The position numbers were made by a program, and so were the translations under genes. Positions 26,401 to 37,685 of a DNA stretch of 64,000 bases are shown here, one piece after another. Each line of letters starts with the position of its first letter. The stretch's first letter is position 1. Below the pieces are notes generated by a model that searched no databases, was not told where the DNA came from, and worked only from the letters and a program-made list of their open reading frames with translations. The stretch comes from Mansonella perstans (taxonomy: Eukaryota > Nematoda > Chromadorea > Rhabditida > Onchocercidae): assembly GCA_037074765.1 (NCBI GenBank), contig JBAMDO010000228.1, positions 25,441-89,440 on the forward strand, in the 5' to 3' direction.

Positions 26401-29400
26401 TTCATACTTTTCTGACATTCCAAATAACTAGATATCAAGATAGCTTGCCTTAATTTAAAATATTATTAACAAATAACTGATTGACATTCAACGGCTGATG
26501 CAAATAGATACTTTGCTTCTTGTTTTGTATTAGTCCTTTTAGTCTTTTTTCTTTAAGTCATGATTTTTAGGCTTTTACTTCTTCCTTCTATTTCTTTGTA
26601 ACAATTCAGAAATAATTAGCAGCTTTTATATTTTACTTTGAGATGAGTTGTTCTGTAACACTTATATATCAGTTTTCTTGACTTTTGTTTTTGGCGAGGA
26701 AGAGTGAGAAGAAAAAAGAGAAAAAGAAGAATTCATGTATGAAAAGATTTAGACAGAAAGATCAGATTGGTCGATCTATGATGTGTTAGATAAAACAGAT
26801 AACGTTAAGTTACAAGATTAAAGGGGATTATTGCTCATATTTTATAAGATACCGTTAAAATTGTTTGGTATTAAATCCAGTGAGTTTTTCAGTGACTCCA
26901 AAGATGGTTCTAAATGGAATTTTTCAGTTATAGAAAATTGCTAGAAAAGTGTCAGCTATCGAAACTCTTTAATCTCAAATAGTTCAACTTTTGAAAGATG
27001 TATTTGTGCACGAATTTATATTTATTTATATAAGTATATCCTTCACTAAATATTATGAGGAAATAGATTCAATTAAATAAAAATAGCGTTTTTAATTTCA
27101 AGCTTTCAGTATTTGCTATCTATCGTTTGATTTTATTGACCGTTTCAGGAATAATTTCATTTCATGGAATATTCTGTTAATTTATTTTCCACTATCTATG
27201 TATTTGAGTACGTACACAAGTACATCTTCAAAAGATTTTGAACTATAGTAAGAAAGAAAAAAGAAGTGAAGGGAGAAATGAAGAGGAGGTAGCGATTTAA
27301 CTAGGTAGATGGAGATGAAGCTCAGAAAATATTTTGTACTTGAATATATCAGGATATATATATTTTCTTGGAGCTTGAAATGGAAGTGAAATTGAGGTTG
27401 AAGACAACGGAACTAATAGGAAATAAAGATGTTATCAGATTCGGTATGTTCGTGATGTTCGAGGTAGTGAGATGGAAAAGAGGGAGGAGAGTAGGAGTGA
27501 TGTACAACAGATTGCTGAGGAAAACGCAACAGATTTTGTGGGCTGGGAGCTAAGCATCTACCACCGTACATTACCCGTAAGCGTTATGCAGTTAGCAGCA
27601 TTAAGCAGCCGTCCATCATCGTCATTCGGAGCTTTACCAGAATTTCGAGCACTGAAAGTTAGAAAGCTAAGGGAAACGCGGCTGTCATATCCGATGAGGA
27701 CTTCTCTTTATTCTTGATTCGAAGCAACAATTTCCCTGAGCAATAGCAACAGCAATAGTAGGTGCAGCAGTTTCATTCTTCCTGTTTCTTTGCTTACTAA
27801 ATCCATCTACCGACTAATCAACAAACTCAACTACTGGCTCCTTGCTCTTGGTTTTACATTATTTTTGAAATCAGCTCTTGTTGCTGGTATATTTTTGTGT
27901 GGGTATTAGATACTGTGTCGTGCCGCTCTAATTCTACGCTGATTTAATTATTGGTACTTCTATCATTGCTCTACTGTTTTGTCCACAAACCATCGTCATT
28001 ACCATCATTAATTCGATTTATGGCAAGTGTGAATCATCACATGGAAAAGATTAATTCTGGATAACTGGCCAGTAGAAAGTTGGTGCTGTGACATTGTTAT
28101 TTCTGCATTCGGTACTGGTTGTGGTAACGGTGGTGGTGGTGGCGGTAGCGGTGGCGGTGGTGGTTTTACTCTTAAACAGCCAATATTTCATCCTTCCAGC
28201 TTCTACCCCCATTGGCCCCTTCCAAGTGGGTCCAAACACCACCAAAATCACCGACATTGACTGCTGTGTTCCCACAGTATCCGTTGAATGGCTTTTGCCG
28301 GTTGCCGCTAACACAGCTTAAGCAACCGGTTAATTATCCTACGGAGCCGGAATCTCGGGAAGTATCCAATCCGTTGGACTTATCAGCTCATACACCCGTA
28401 ATTAAGCACTATTATTCGCACCGGATCCCGCAACACGCCACCTTAGTACCGTCACCAATTCATCACCTATCCTCACTTTACTCTTTCAGTTTATCCATAT
28501 CTCCATCATTACGCTCCAATCCATTTCCGCATCCACCCTATTTTATCAGCGGACTGTCGTCGAAACCGCCGGGGCAGCAGCAACTCATAAATATGCCACG
28601 TCGTGGTTTTGACAGCATACGGCGAATGCCGATCGTGGTAATTCCACGAAAGAGAAAATATAAAAATTACGTGTCTAGAAGACGTAATACGCAACTTTTT
28701 GCTAGTCTGCGTCGTTGTCTCTCCGACCCAGTATTATATCGAAGTTACAATCGTTGGGAAGGCCTATCGAGGCCTTTTTCTCCAGAAAAACCGTCACCTT
28801 CATTTGCACTTTCTATCCATGCAGCACCGATTGCTGAAATACCTGAAGCGGCTTCCTTTGATGATTCAACAGTGAAGGCTAAAACTCGGACCGGGAAGGA
28901 ATTCGCCTCATTAATGTTAAAAAAATCAAAACTCAAGGAAGAAGAAGTGATTTCTAGAGAACTGACAAAATCCATAGTTCGGAAAGGTGAAGAAGATGAG
29001 GACGTAAGACATAAAGGTAACCAGAAGTTATCAAGTGCTTTTGGTTTCGAAATGAGCGAAGGTAAAGTAACAGTTGATTCTTCGGATGACGCTATCCTAG
29101 ATGTGAATGAAGAAGGAGAAACCCTGCAAGATGTTGCCTGTCGTGCTCCTACTCCGCCAACTACTTCCAGGATCCAACCGCGTAATTTGGCTTCTCGTAG
29201 TGTTGTGCTGTCTAAAACAACTACCATCGAAACACCGCTCATTAAGCGACGTTTCTTAGGTTGTCCAAAGTACCAGGAGAGTAGTGGTAGCAATCGAAAG
29301 GATTTTCATCGGGAATATGTCAATTTACCGTCAGGAAGCAATAACTTAGAGGAAAGAGAAGAGAAACGAACGGCTGAACAGAAGGCTCAGAATATGGTTA

Positions 29401-32400
29401 CAGCTGTTACAGCTGCTTTTTCAGCCCTAACACTCGGGCCACAGCAGACTGAGCACGAACGAAAAGCTGTTGCTAAACGAACGAACAGTTCAGGTGCTTT
29501 AACTGTTGCTGGAGCAAGAGGTGATGTAGAAGCAGTTAGAACAGCGGGTGAAGTTACGAAACGAGGTGGTGTTGGTGAAATGGTGATACCAGTTTTACCA
29601 ATATCACAACAATTACCAAATATAAACGCAGTGAATGATAATCATAATATCAGACAGCGGAAATCCCGAAAAGGGGGACCGCAACCTACCGTAATTGCCC
29701 TAGTACCACCACACTCCATTCGAAAACCAAAATCATCATCCAGATTACCTCCGCATGATTCTTTGCTTGCAGCCCTTCAGCTACCACCGTCTGTTAGTGC
29801 AAAAGTGGATCAAATTATTGCAAAAGCTGATCGGAAGGAAAAAGAACGATGTTTCAATCATGCCGCTGTGAATTCGGTATCGTTTTCCCTTGATACAAAG
29901 ATACAGTCTTTGGTGGGTCAATGTGCATCAGTCCGTCCTGGTAAACATTCAGAATATCCGCAGCATTTAATTTCCGTCACAATTCGCTTCCGTTAAAAAA
30001 ATATCCGCTTCCTGTTGATAGTGTTGCAAAAGATGCCTGACGTCCACGAATAGGAAATCAGTTATTAAAATGTTTATCAAGTAGGTGTAGAAACTTAAGG
30101 AAGAGCTATCAGATCATCAGTGTTTTTGGGAGAAAAGTAGAGAAATATAACAAATGGAAGATTATTAAGGTATGATTTGTTCATTCAATATCTCTGCTTG
30201 GATTTTTATTTTAGTCAAATCAAAATAGTTTATAGACGATTTAAGCAGTTCACGTTCTAATTCTTAGTGTTCACCGCTTGCTGTAGATGTGATAAGCGAA
30301 TTATCCTATCCATGAGCATCAGAATCGAAATGCCTTAAAATTATTGTGAAGTTAGAAAATTTTCGTTTACTGGAAGATATACCGTCGTAAATTATTGCAT
30401 TATCTTAGCTCCAAAAATTCCTCAGTTCCGAAAATTACATTTTTTCATCAAGTTTCGCTCAACATCATTAAATGTGGTGGTGTACATGACACTGAAATTT
30501 GTTTCAAAGCTGAATTAATTAACCTGCATTTTTCATTCCCAGCTTGCAGTGCTATCTGATTCTCATTAATCTGCGATAATTCTGGAATACAGTGAGAGGA
30601 TATAAGGGTTGATCTTTTACCTTCATTTTAAAATGATGTTCTGTATGTCACATGGTATCACTTGATAACTAGTCCTAAATAAAACCGTTTTTGTTGGTAA
30701 CCGGAATTCCGGCAATCAGATTTGTTGGTTTAAGATTGATTGACTGGTGCGGACGATCTTAAATATTTGACTTTTGCTTGTCTTCACTTTTTCTGTTAAC
30801 TTTCTTGAAGTTGTCTTGTACTTACCACCATTATTTACGCATTTTTATAGATTATTAGGTAGATCATTTGAGTTATGGAGAAAGCCAGGTTCATTTATCA
30901 TCACAGATTAAAAGCAGCATCTTCTTGTCCATTATTCGTGTTTTTAGTTCTGATTTATTTCTCACTATTATTTTGGATTGTTTTACGGTATGTTTGACAA
31001 GCGAAAACCAAATTTTTGTTGGTTATTTTGAGAGGAAGAAAATAAGGCGGATGGCTGAGCTATAACAATTTTTCGTTGAAAGTTACTTTGTTTCATTTTA
31101 TCCATTTTTTGACAGCATATAAGATCACTCAAAATCCAAGAATTCATTTCTTGTCGTTTTTGCTCCATATTCAAGTTTCCAGCGGTTTAAGCTATGGGCA
31201 ATAGGATATTTTGAATTTATCTTGCAATTTTTTCGACAAACTTTCAGGTATTAAGTTGTCCAGTAAAAGAAAACCGTCAACTTCTTAATCACATGGACTG
31301 ATCTCAACATTTTTTCTAAAACAATAAAAATGCAGAATACAGAAATTGCGGGAGCAACTTTGTTATTTTTAACTTCCTTTTCCAGATCTCTCAGAATGCA
31401 GTTATTGCGGAAGAATTGGACTCTTTAGGATAATTAAATTACATTTACAAATTAAAATCATATATCGATAGTACACCACAGCATTCCAAACATTTCAGAG
31501 TGATCGTTCTGATCGCATACAACCAGCATCTTCATCGAAGTCACATGTAACTGGAGCTGGACAAACACCATCAAGTTCTGTTGCACCTTCGGTTGCGCGG
31601 CCAGTGCAGGATGACCGTGATGGGCATCTGATTTATCAGGATGGTGATATGATTCAAGGAAAATGTGTGTTATTGATTTTGAATAATAAACTTCTAAGAT
31701 TTCACAAAAGTTTGTTGAGCTCTCTTTCATAAATTTTCCTTAATTTCCGTGAAGAAATATGTGTACTTCCCACTAAATTCAAGTAACTTTTAAATTGATT
31801 TATGTCCTGAATTTCTGGATTTTGGTGAGAATTTGATGAAATTATATGATATGTTAGAAATCTGCTATTATGAACTTCCAATCTAACCTTCATTTCGCCA
31901 CCGCCATTACCTAATCTGTCAATTTTTTTCCATTTCCAGCTATCACTTCTTCATTTCTCCATATACTCAATTCATTGTGACTCTTTTTCAAGACGTATTT
32001 TTTATCCAGTCATAAATTTTCCTTTGTTAGGTCATTTCATATTTCATTTGTATCAGTACTTCGAAACAAAGAAAAACAGACATTACGAGTTATTCTTGTT
32101 TATTTTAGATGAAATAGTACGTACATTGGGTGAAGGAACGTTTGGTAAAGTGGTACAAGTTAAAGATGGTACTAAAGGTGGTCGACAATTTGCATTAAAA
32201 GTTATAAAAAATGTAAGCAAATATCGGGAAGCTGCACGTCTTGAAATTAATGTGCTAAACAAATTACAAGAGAAAGATCCAAATGGAAAATTGTGAGTAA
32301 TAATTTTTTTCCTTTTCTTTATATATATGGATGCATCTATGTACGTACTGGTACAATATAAAACTAAAAAATTTAATTTTTTTCCAGTTTGGTGATACAG

Positions 32401-35400
32401 CTTCTTGATAATTTTGATTATCATGGTCATGTGTGCTTATTGTTCGAATTACTTGGCCTTAGTGTTTTTGATTTCATGGTAAGCCAAAAGCACATTCAGA
32501 CATTGTTTTGATATTGTAGGATAATGTGGTATTATATCTTTTATATCGTAGCATATTTTTTCTGTTGCACTAATCACAAAACTGTGATTTAGAAACGATA
32601 ATCGTTTTCAAAGCTCGAATTAAGCGGAAGATAGGATTTTTATCTTATTCTTTCTTTTATTCTGATTGTTCAAATTATATTATTAGTTCCTACATTTTTT
32701 GGAATTTGGATTACGGTTCGTGATCCAATAACTTTTGCAGAAAGCGAATAACTACCAAGCTTATCCGATGGAGCAAGCGCGGTACATAGCTTATCAGTTA
32801 TGTTATGCAGTAAAATTTATGCATGATAATCGCTTAACGCACACGGATCTCAAGCCCGAAAATATTTTGTTTCTCAATAGTAGCTACAGGTTTAGTTTTC
32901 TCAGTCCAGTTATATCGAACTTCAATAAAAAAAATCGAAATTTAAAGACAACTCAAAATTTAGTTGGCTGGTAATTCATTTACAGTTATCGTCACAGATC
33001 CTCAAAATAATTAATGGTGGCTGATGGATCGTGAACACTGCTGGTAAATCTATTTCTGAAAAGCTTTATTCAAAGATCACAATAATTAAACTAAATTGTA
33101 ATAGAGCCATGCACTGTGCTGGGTCAATTGATGTGTTTACTTCATGAGTTGTTAATGCAGTTGTACGTTGTACTTTCGTACATTTTTGCCATTTAGCTCA
33201 AGCATACTGTGTTTATCCAAGGAGTTACCACTGCAGTATTTTTTCCTTTAAAATGGAAATTATCTTTCTATTTTTTTTTATTTGAAAAACAAAAGACTGA
33301 TTTATTAAAGAAGTCATTTCACAAGAACTTAATACAGTTAGATCTTTTCAGAGTGGTCGAGGATGGAAAGAAAAAAAGGCCAGTACGAATTATCGATGAC
33401 GCACGTGTACGATTGATTGATCTCGGCTCAGCGACATTTGATCATGAACATCATTCGACAATTGTTTCAACAAGGCACTATCGAGCACCTGAAGTTATTC
33501 TAGGTTTTAGCCTTTTTTTTCAGTACTGCATGTAGCAGTATATGTTATATCCAATGTTCCTCTTCGTTCAGGTTTTGCCTAATACAGATTTTCATATAAT
33601 AAATCACGAGCTGATAAAACTACTCAATTCAGTTGAATTTGATGGAATCACATTGCTTCAGATATATTTTTTCGTAATATTTAATGATGCTTTTATTTGC
33701 ATCATTGCATATTATGAAAATTTTAAATGATAATGATGGATAGTTTCACCTAACTTAGTTCTTCATCGTAATGCTTGGTAAATCGGAAATGATGTAACTT
33801 TTTCTTATCATTTTAGTGGACAACATAGTCTTTTCTGCAAAGCACCTCTAGAGGCATTATTTTTGGAGTCTACCATAAGAAGATTGAAATCATCATATAT
33901 TTCATTATGGTAGACTGAGATATATATCAAGACGACATAGCCATCTCACCTTACATTTTATGTATGATATATATTTTTTATATCAATAAATAAATTATTT
34001 AACCTAATAACTTATTTAACCTGGTCCGCATGAATTACCAACATTTTTAATGACGATATTCCCATCTTTAGCCAGATTTAGAATGATGGTAAAATAAACA
34101 TTTCCTTCAACAGTAACATGTAATACATGACTGTATGGTGAATACTTTGATCCTGTCTTGGACATTTTGCCATCTATGATTAGCGTGGATGAAGTGGCAG
34201 AATTGTTACATTAGAATTTTGAAAAGTTGTTGATTGGAAGATTTAAGTTTTGAGTGTGCACTGTATTGTTTGAGGAACAGTAATTGTCCATTGCATATTG
34301 ATATTTCAGAATTAGGATGGTCTCAACCATGTGATGTTTGGTCTATTGGTTGCATTTTGTTCGAGCTCTACCTCGGTATCACATTATTCCAAACGCATGA
34401 TAATAGGGAGCATCTTGCAATGATGGAAAGAATCTTGGGTACTTTACCTTATCGAATGTGCAGGAAGTCTAAGTATGTCTTGTCAATAGTATTATTTTCG
34501 TTTTCAATTTTTTCACTTTATTGAGACCAATGCGTAGATTTTTTTTGTTCAATTCTGGTATTAGTCAAGACCATTAATATTTTGTCAGGATTTTTAGACA
34601 TTAATTTTCATCATTTTATTCTAAGTCTGCTAGCGTTGCGATGACCGTCAAAGGAAGATAAATAATAAAGTTAGGAGTGTTGAAATCCTTACACAACTCA
34701 CTATACCGTGATATGCTGTTGGATAGGGGAAGCTATAGTTCAGGCGGATTATTTTTCAGAAAATTACTGAAAAATTGGAAACATGTATAAATTGGCAAGG
34801 CCTAGAACAGAGTAGATAAAGTAGTTGGTATAATGTGCAGTTCAATGGATGGAACATAAATGTAGCCTTTACTTATTTTTGATAGAAAATGCACAACAAC
34901 ATTTGTTTATTTATTTCATAAAGATTGCACTTATCTTGTGTTTTCACTTACAGAACAAAATACTTTTACCATGGACGATTAGACTGGAATGAAAAAACAC
35001 AAGCAGGGCAGTACGTCAGAGATAACTGCAAACCGTTGTCGGTAGGAATTTTCCTTCTGTTCATTAAACCTATTCTTTTCAAAATTTCAGATCTGATAGT
35101 CAAATTTCATGTGCAAATTCATTTTTTCCCGATGCATGCATCACTGCTGATTTATTTCGCAAACTTTATCGATGGTCATATGATATTATTTCTTACTGAA
35201 TTCTGCATATTTTTTTAGATCCGAACTGATTAACTCGTCTAAGTTTGATTCTTTCAATTTTAACAAATTGTCGGGAAAAAAATTTCTCATGGCGCTGGGT
35301 CTCCCTGGTTTCCAAATTGTGTTTTTTTTTGAATCGGTAACAGCTCTTTGACCTTTTGAATTAGGCTGCTTGATTGCAACCAGGGCAGATGTTTCTCCTC

Positions 35401-37685
35401 TAATGTTGTGTGGAAACTTGTGTGGCTTACACTCATTTGAGTTCTTTGCCTTCCCACTACCAGAGAGTTGATTTCTGGCGACTTCTTGATTACTTTCGAT
35501 CAATTTCCCTAGGAATGATCGGAGTTTAGCAACCGACCATACCTGTTCATGCAGTGAGAACAGTTCCTTTTTTATGCTCATAAAAGAGTTAGAAAAACTT
35601 AGAGTTAGAAAAGTTAGTTGTTAGAAAAAGTTAATTCCACAACTGATTTGTCACGTTTTCAAAGTCTTTTAGAGGATTAATTAAGGGAAGCAGTTGTTCA
35701 ATGACCAAAGCATTTTTTCGGCGGAATTTCGAAAAACCAAAAACTTTGCTGTTGTTTTTACTCCTGATTTTCCAAGAAAAAGATATGGAACGATAAGGGT
35801 GAACAGGCTCGCATATTGGAGATGATGCTTTGAGCAAGTTGAGAACAGGATTTAAAAATTCTTTAAACTTGACTGAATGATGAATAATACATCTTCAAAT
35901 TTTTTCTGTGGTTGCTGTGGTTCGCAGTATACTTTCAAGTCGTGCATCTCTTTGTTTCTCACGTGTTTGTTATGATAACATCGAAAATTGTTCTGATGAG
36001 GTGATGAGAAGGGAGAGAGAATAGTTATATGGTTTGTGAATTTAAAAAGATTGTCCCATCTTCTCTTCTAGTTCTGTTAGAAATTTGTCCGTTAATTTTC
36101 CTATCAGTAGATGTTTGTTTCTACCTTTTTCGTACTAAAAATTCATTCCAATTTGTAAGACATTTCGAAGATTCTGGAAGCTTCCTACTGAAATTATGCC
36201 TAATGAAATACTGGCGGAGGAAAGTGACAGAAGGAGCGATATTGAAAAAGACAAACGTAAAAAAATGAGAAAAGCGATGACCATTACTTTACAGAGTTTA
36301 TTACTCCGATGCTTAGGTTTTTTTTTCGTTATTCCAATCTCAAACAAAGAACCGCAAGTTGAAAGAGTTTCCTTCATCCTCGTTCTTTTTATAAATTTGA
36401 CCGATATTATATTAAATATCCGCATGCCTATTAATTTTTATCTAAGTTATTTAATTCATTTGTTTTTCATCGTTTCATTCAAGTCAGTATTAGTTCATTT
36501 AATTGAACATGCATAAATTCCGTATGATCCAACTTATAAAATAACGGGTGAATCAGAGTCTAAGAAGTTGGAAAGTGTTCTTGATTGGTTCAGATAACAT
36601 ATTCTACAGCAAGAAACCGCTGTTAAGTATTAATTATGAAAGCAAGAGGGTGCTTATTTCATGTAGTCACGGGATATATAACTAGTACAAACTTGTCAGT
36701 AATTGCATAGCACTGTTTGCAGGGAGTATTTAAATCTAATAAATCTTCTTTGTTCGTAATTTCAATAGCATCATAAGTTTCGAAAATGTAACTGAGTAGT
36801 TCACTCATTACATGATGATATAATTGTTTGTAAAGAGGTTTGGGAAGCATAGAACAAATGATTAAGTGTTTATTTAAATATTTAATCATCCAGTGTTTTC
36901 CAGTGGTTTTGACAACTTCGTTTCATAAAAAAGTTTGAAAATACAAAGCTCAAACAGAGAGACGTTTTCTTTATTATTTGAATATTTAGAGGAAGTTTTC
37001 TTTGGCCAGAAAATATGTTAACAGTATTTTATTGCGGGTTATTTGATGTGATTTTTAGCGTTATATGAAATCAAGCAATCCGGAGGACATTGAATTATTT
37101 GATATAATCACAGACATGCTTACATATGAGCCATCGCAGCGAATAACTCTGAGTTCTGCATTAGATCATCGATATTTCAAGCGTTTAGCACCGCATCTCA
37201 GGTGAAATTTTCTGCTGTTTTCTTGTTTAACTCAAGTCGATATGAACCTTATTTAATCGAATAGGAAAGTTATTGGCATACAAAGAAAGTTGGGAATTAT
37301 ACACCTCTTCAAGTTATCGAATTATTTTAACAGCGGTATTTCTTCATGAGTCAAAAAAATAATTTTTTTCCTGAAAATATGCAAAGCAGGATGAATTTTT
37401 GTTTTGACCTTGTCGGAATTTGATCTCCGTAAATTTTATCTCACAAAATACTCTAATTTCGTTTTATATTTAATACTAAAGTTGGTGAACAAGATATATC
37501 CGAATTTTTAGTAATTTTGGGTTATTTATTCACTTATTTATTTCAACTAATTAAGGCTACATGAAAGTGGTGGGTCATCCAACGGATCATCGTCATCGGC
37601 GGCGGCACCATCTGCAACACCGGTAGTACCAGCCGAAAGTCTTGTAATGTCAAGTGCGGGTGATGGAGATGGTGATGAACGATAG
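23152..37685 (+). CDS. LAMMER/CLK dual-specificity kinase (MADD-3/Doa family)
   Basis: Kinases of this family phosphorylate SR splicing factors in the nucleus. Short form: exons 23152-23310, 31499-31664, 32109-32292, 32388-32478, 32741-32889, 33352-33503, 34310-34472, 34954-35041, 37059-37201, 37556-37685; all phases match, 474 residues. Residues 1-53 are Arg/Ser-rich. Then come [17 protein letters not shown], the glycine loop LGEGTFGKV (115-123), FALK with Lys139, and the catalytic loop HTDLKPEN (234-241). The metal site reads DLG (273-275) where CLKs normally have [13 protein letters not shown] follows, then the defining [11 protein letters not shown] (334-344). The tail is Ser/Ala/Pro-rich, GDGDGDER. 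All essential residues except the DFG Phe are conserved. The first intron is about 8.2 kb and houses the alternative N-terminal exons; the 35042-37058 intron holds retroelement-like debris. A candidate AATAAA is at 38281. Confidence 0.93.
27472..27576 (+). CDS. Candidate alternative first coding exon of the kinase (long isoform)
   Basis: The ATG at 27472 opens 35 codons ([20 protein letters not shown]... ending ...YHRTLP) before a strong CCC|GTAAGC donor in phase 0. This matches the phase-0 acceptor of the long exon at 28200. Composition is clearly less AT-rich than the flanks. If used, it gives a transcript starting more than 4 kb downstream of the RS-rich first exon, implying a second promoter. 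A longer reading through the donor to TGA at 27717 is possible but less likely. Confidence 0.5.
28111..28164 (+). repeat. G-rich GGT/GCGGT repeat tract just upstream of the long exon
   Basis: A run of GGT and GGC triplets (GGTGGTGGTGGTGGCGGTAG and on) with many GG pairs, 35 bases before the 28200 acceptor. It is striking in an AT-rich intron and has two-tetrad quadruplex potential. It lies in a position to influence splicing of the alternative exon. Confidence 0.8.
28200..29996 (+). CDS. Long proline/serine-rich exon, likely N-terminal extension of the kinase
   Basis: The acceptor CATCCTTCCAG ends at 28199, and a stop lies in frame just upstream, so translation must enter by splicing (or start at the internal ATG 28593). 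The frame stays open to TAA 29994-29996. Features in order: a proline-rich start ([15 protein letters not shown]), a basic patch [14 protein letters not shown] near residue 155, [18 protein letters not shown], then charged and Ser/Thr-rich low complexity with no catalytic domain. A phase-0 donor TTG|GTGGGT after 29912 would join the kinase exon at 31499; with exon 27472-27576 the product would be about 1027 residues. Otherwise it is the 3' exon of a separate transcript. C. elegans MADD-3 is known to have long and short forms, which supports the first reading. There is no sequence-level proof of the junction. Confidence 0.6.
   Translation, partial: LLPPLAPSKWVQTPPKSPTLTAVFPQYPLNGFCRLPLTQLKQPVNYPTEPESREVSNPLDLSAHTPVIKHYYSHRIPQHATLVPSPIHHLSSLYSFSLSISPSLRSNPFPHPPYFISGLSSKPPGQQQLINMPRRGFDSIRRMPIVVIPRKRKYKNYVSRRRNTQLFASLRRCLSDPVLYRSYNRWEGLSRPFSPEKPSPSFALSIHAAPIAEIPEAASFDDSTVKAKTRTGKEFASLMLKKSKLKEEEVISRELTKSIVRKGEEDEDVRHKGNQKLSSAFGFEMSEGKVTVDSSDDAILDVNEEGETLQDVACRAPTPPTTSRIQPRNLASRSVVLSKTTTIETPLIKRRFLGCPKYQESSGSNRKDFHREYVNLPSGSNNLEEREEKRTAEQKAQNMVTAVTAAFSALTLGPQQTEHERKAVAKRTNSSGALTVAGARGDVEAVRTAGEVTKRGGVGEMVIPVLPISQQLPNINAVNDNHNIRQRKSRKGGPQPTVIALVPPHSIRKPKSSSRLPPHDSLLAALQLPPSVSAKVDQIIAKADRKEKERCFNHAAVNSVSFSLDTKIQSLVGQCASVRPGKHSEYPQHLISVTIRFR
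29997..31498. other. Intron of the kinase gene between long exon and kinase exons
   Basis: About 1.5 kb with no convincing exon. ORFs 30868-31065 (plus) and 30983-31174 (minus) are short and unrecognised. It serves as intron for either isoform. Confidence 0.5.
33867..33916. other. 12-bp perfect hairpin within a kinase intron
   Basis: AGTCTACCATAA (33867-33878) and its exact complement TTATGGTAGACT (33905-33916) are separated by 26 bases. It could form a small hairpin. No evidence that it is a microRNA. Confidence 0.6.
35186..35837 (-). pseudogene. Possible decayed retroelement fragment in a kinase intron
   Basis: Two adjacent minus-strand frames, 35581-35186 (131 codons) and 35837-35631 (68 codons), have higher G+C and a more balanced amino-acid mix than the surrounding intron. 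In another frame of the first segment a CPGC ... C spacing appears ([10 protein letters not shown]), interrupted by stops, vaguely like a Gag zinc knuckle. No reverse transcriptase, protease or terminal repeat was found. Best reading: an old, frameshifted piece of a mobile element. A host pseudogene or chance are alternatives. Confidence 0.3.

Noticed and set aside
28745..29293. 182-codon minus-strand ORF
   Set aside because: Antisense shadow of the long kinase-gene exon, whose plus frame is longer and has splice-site support.
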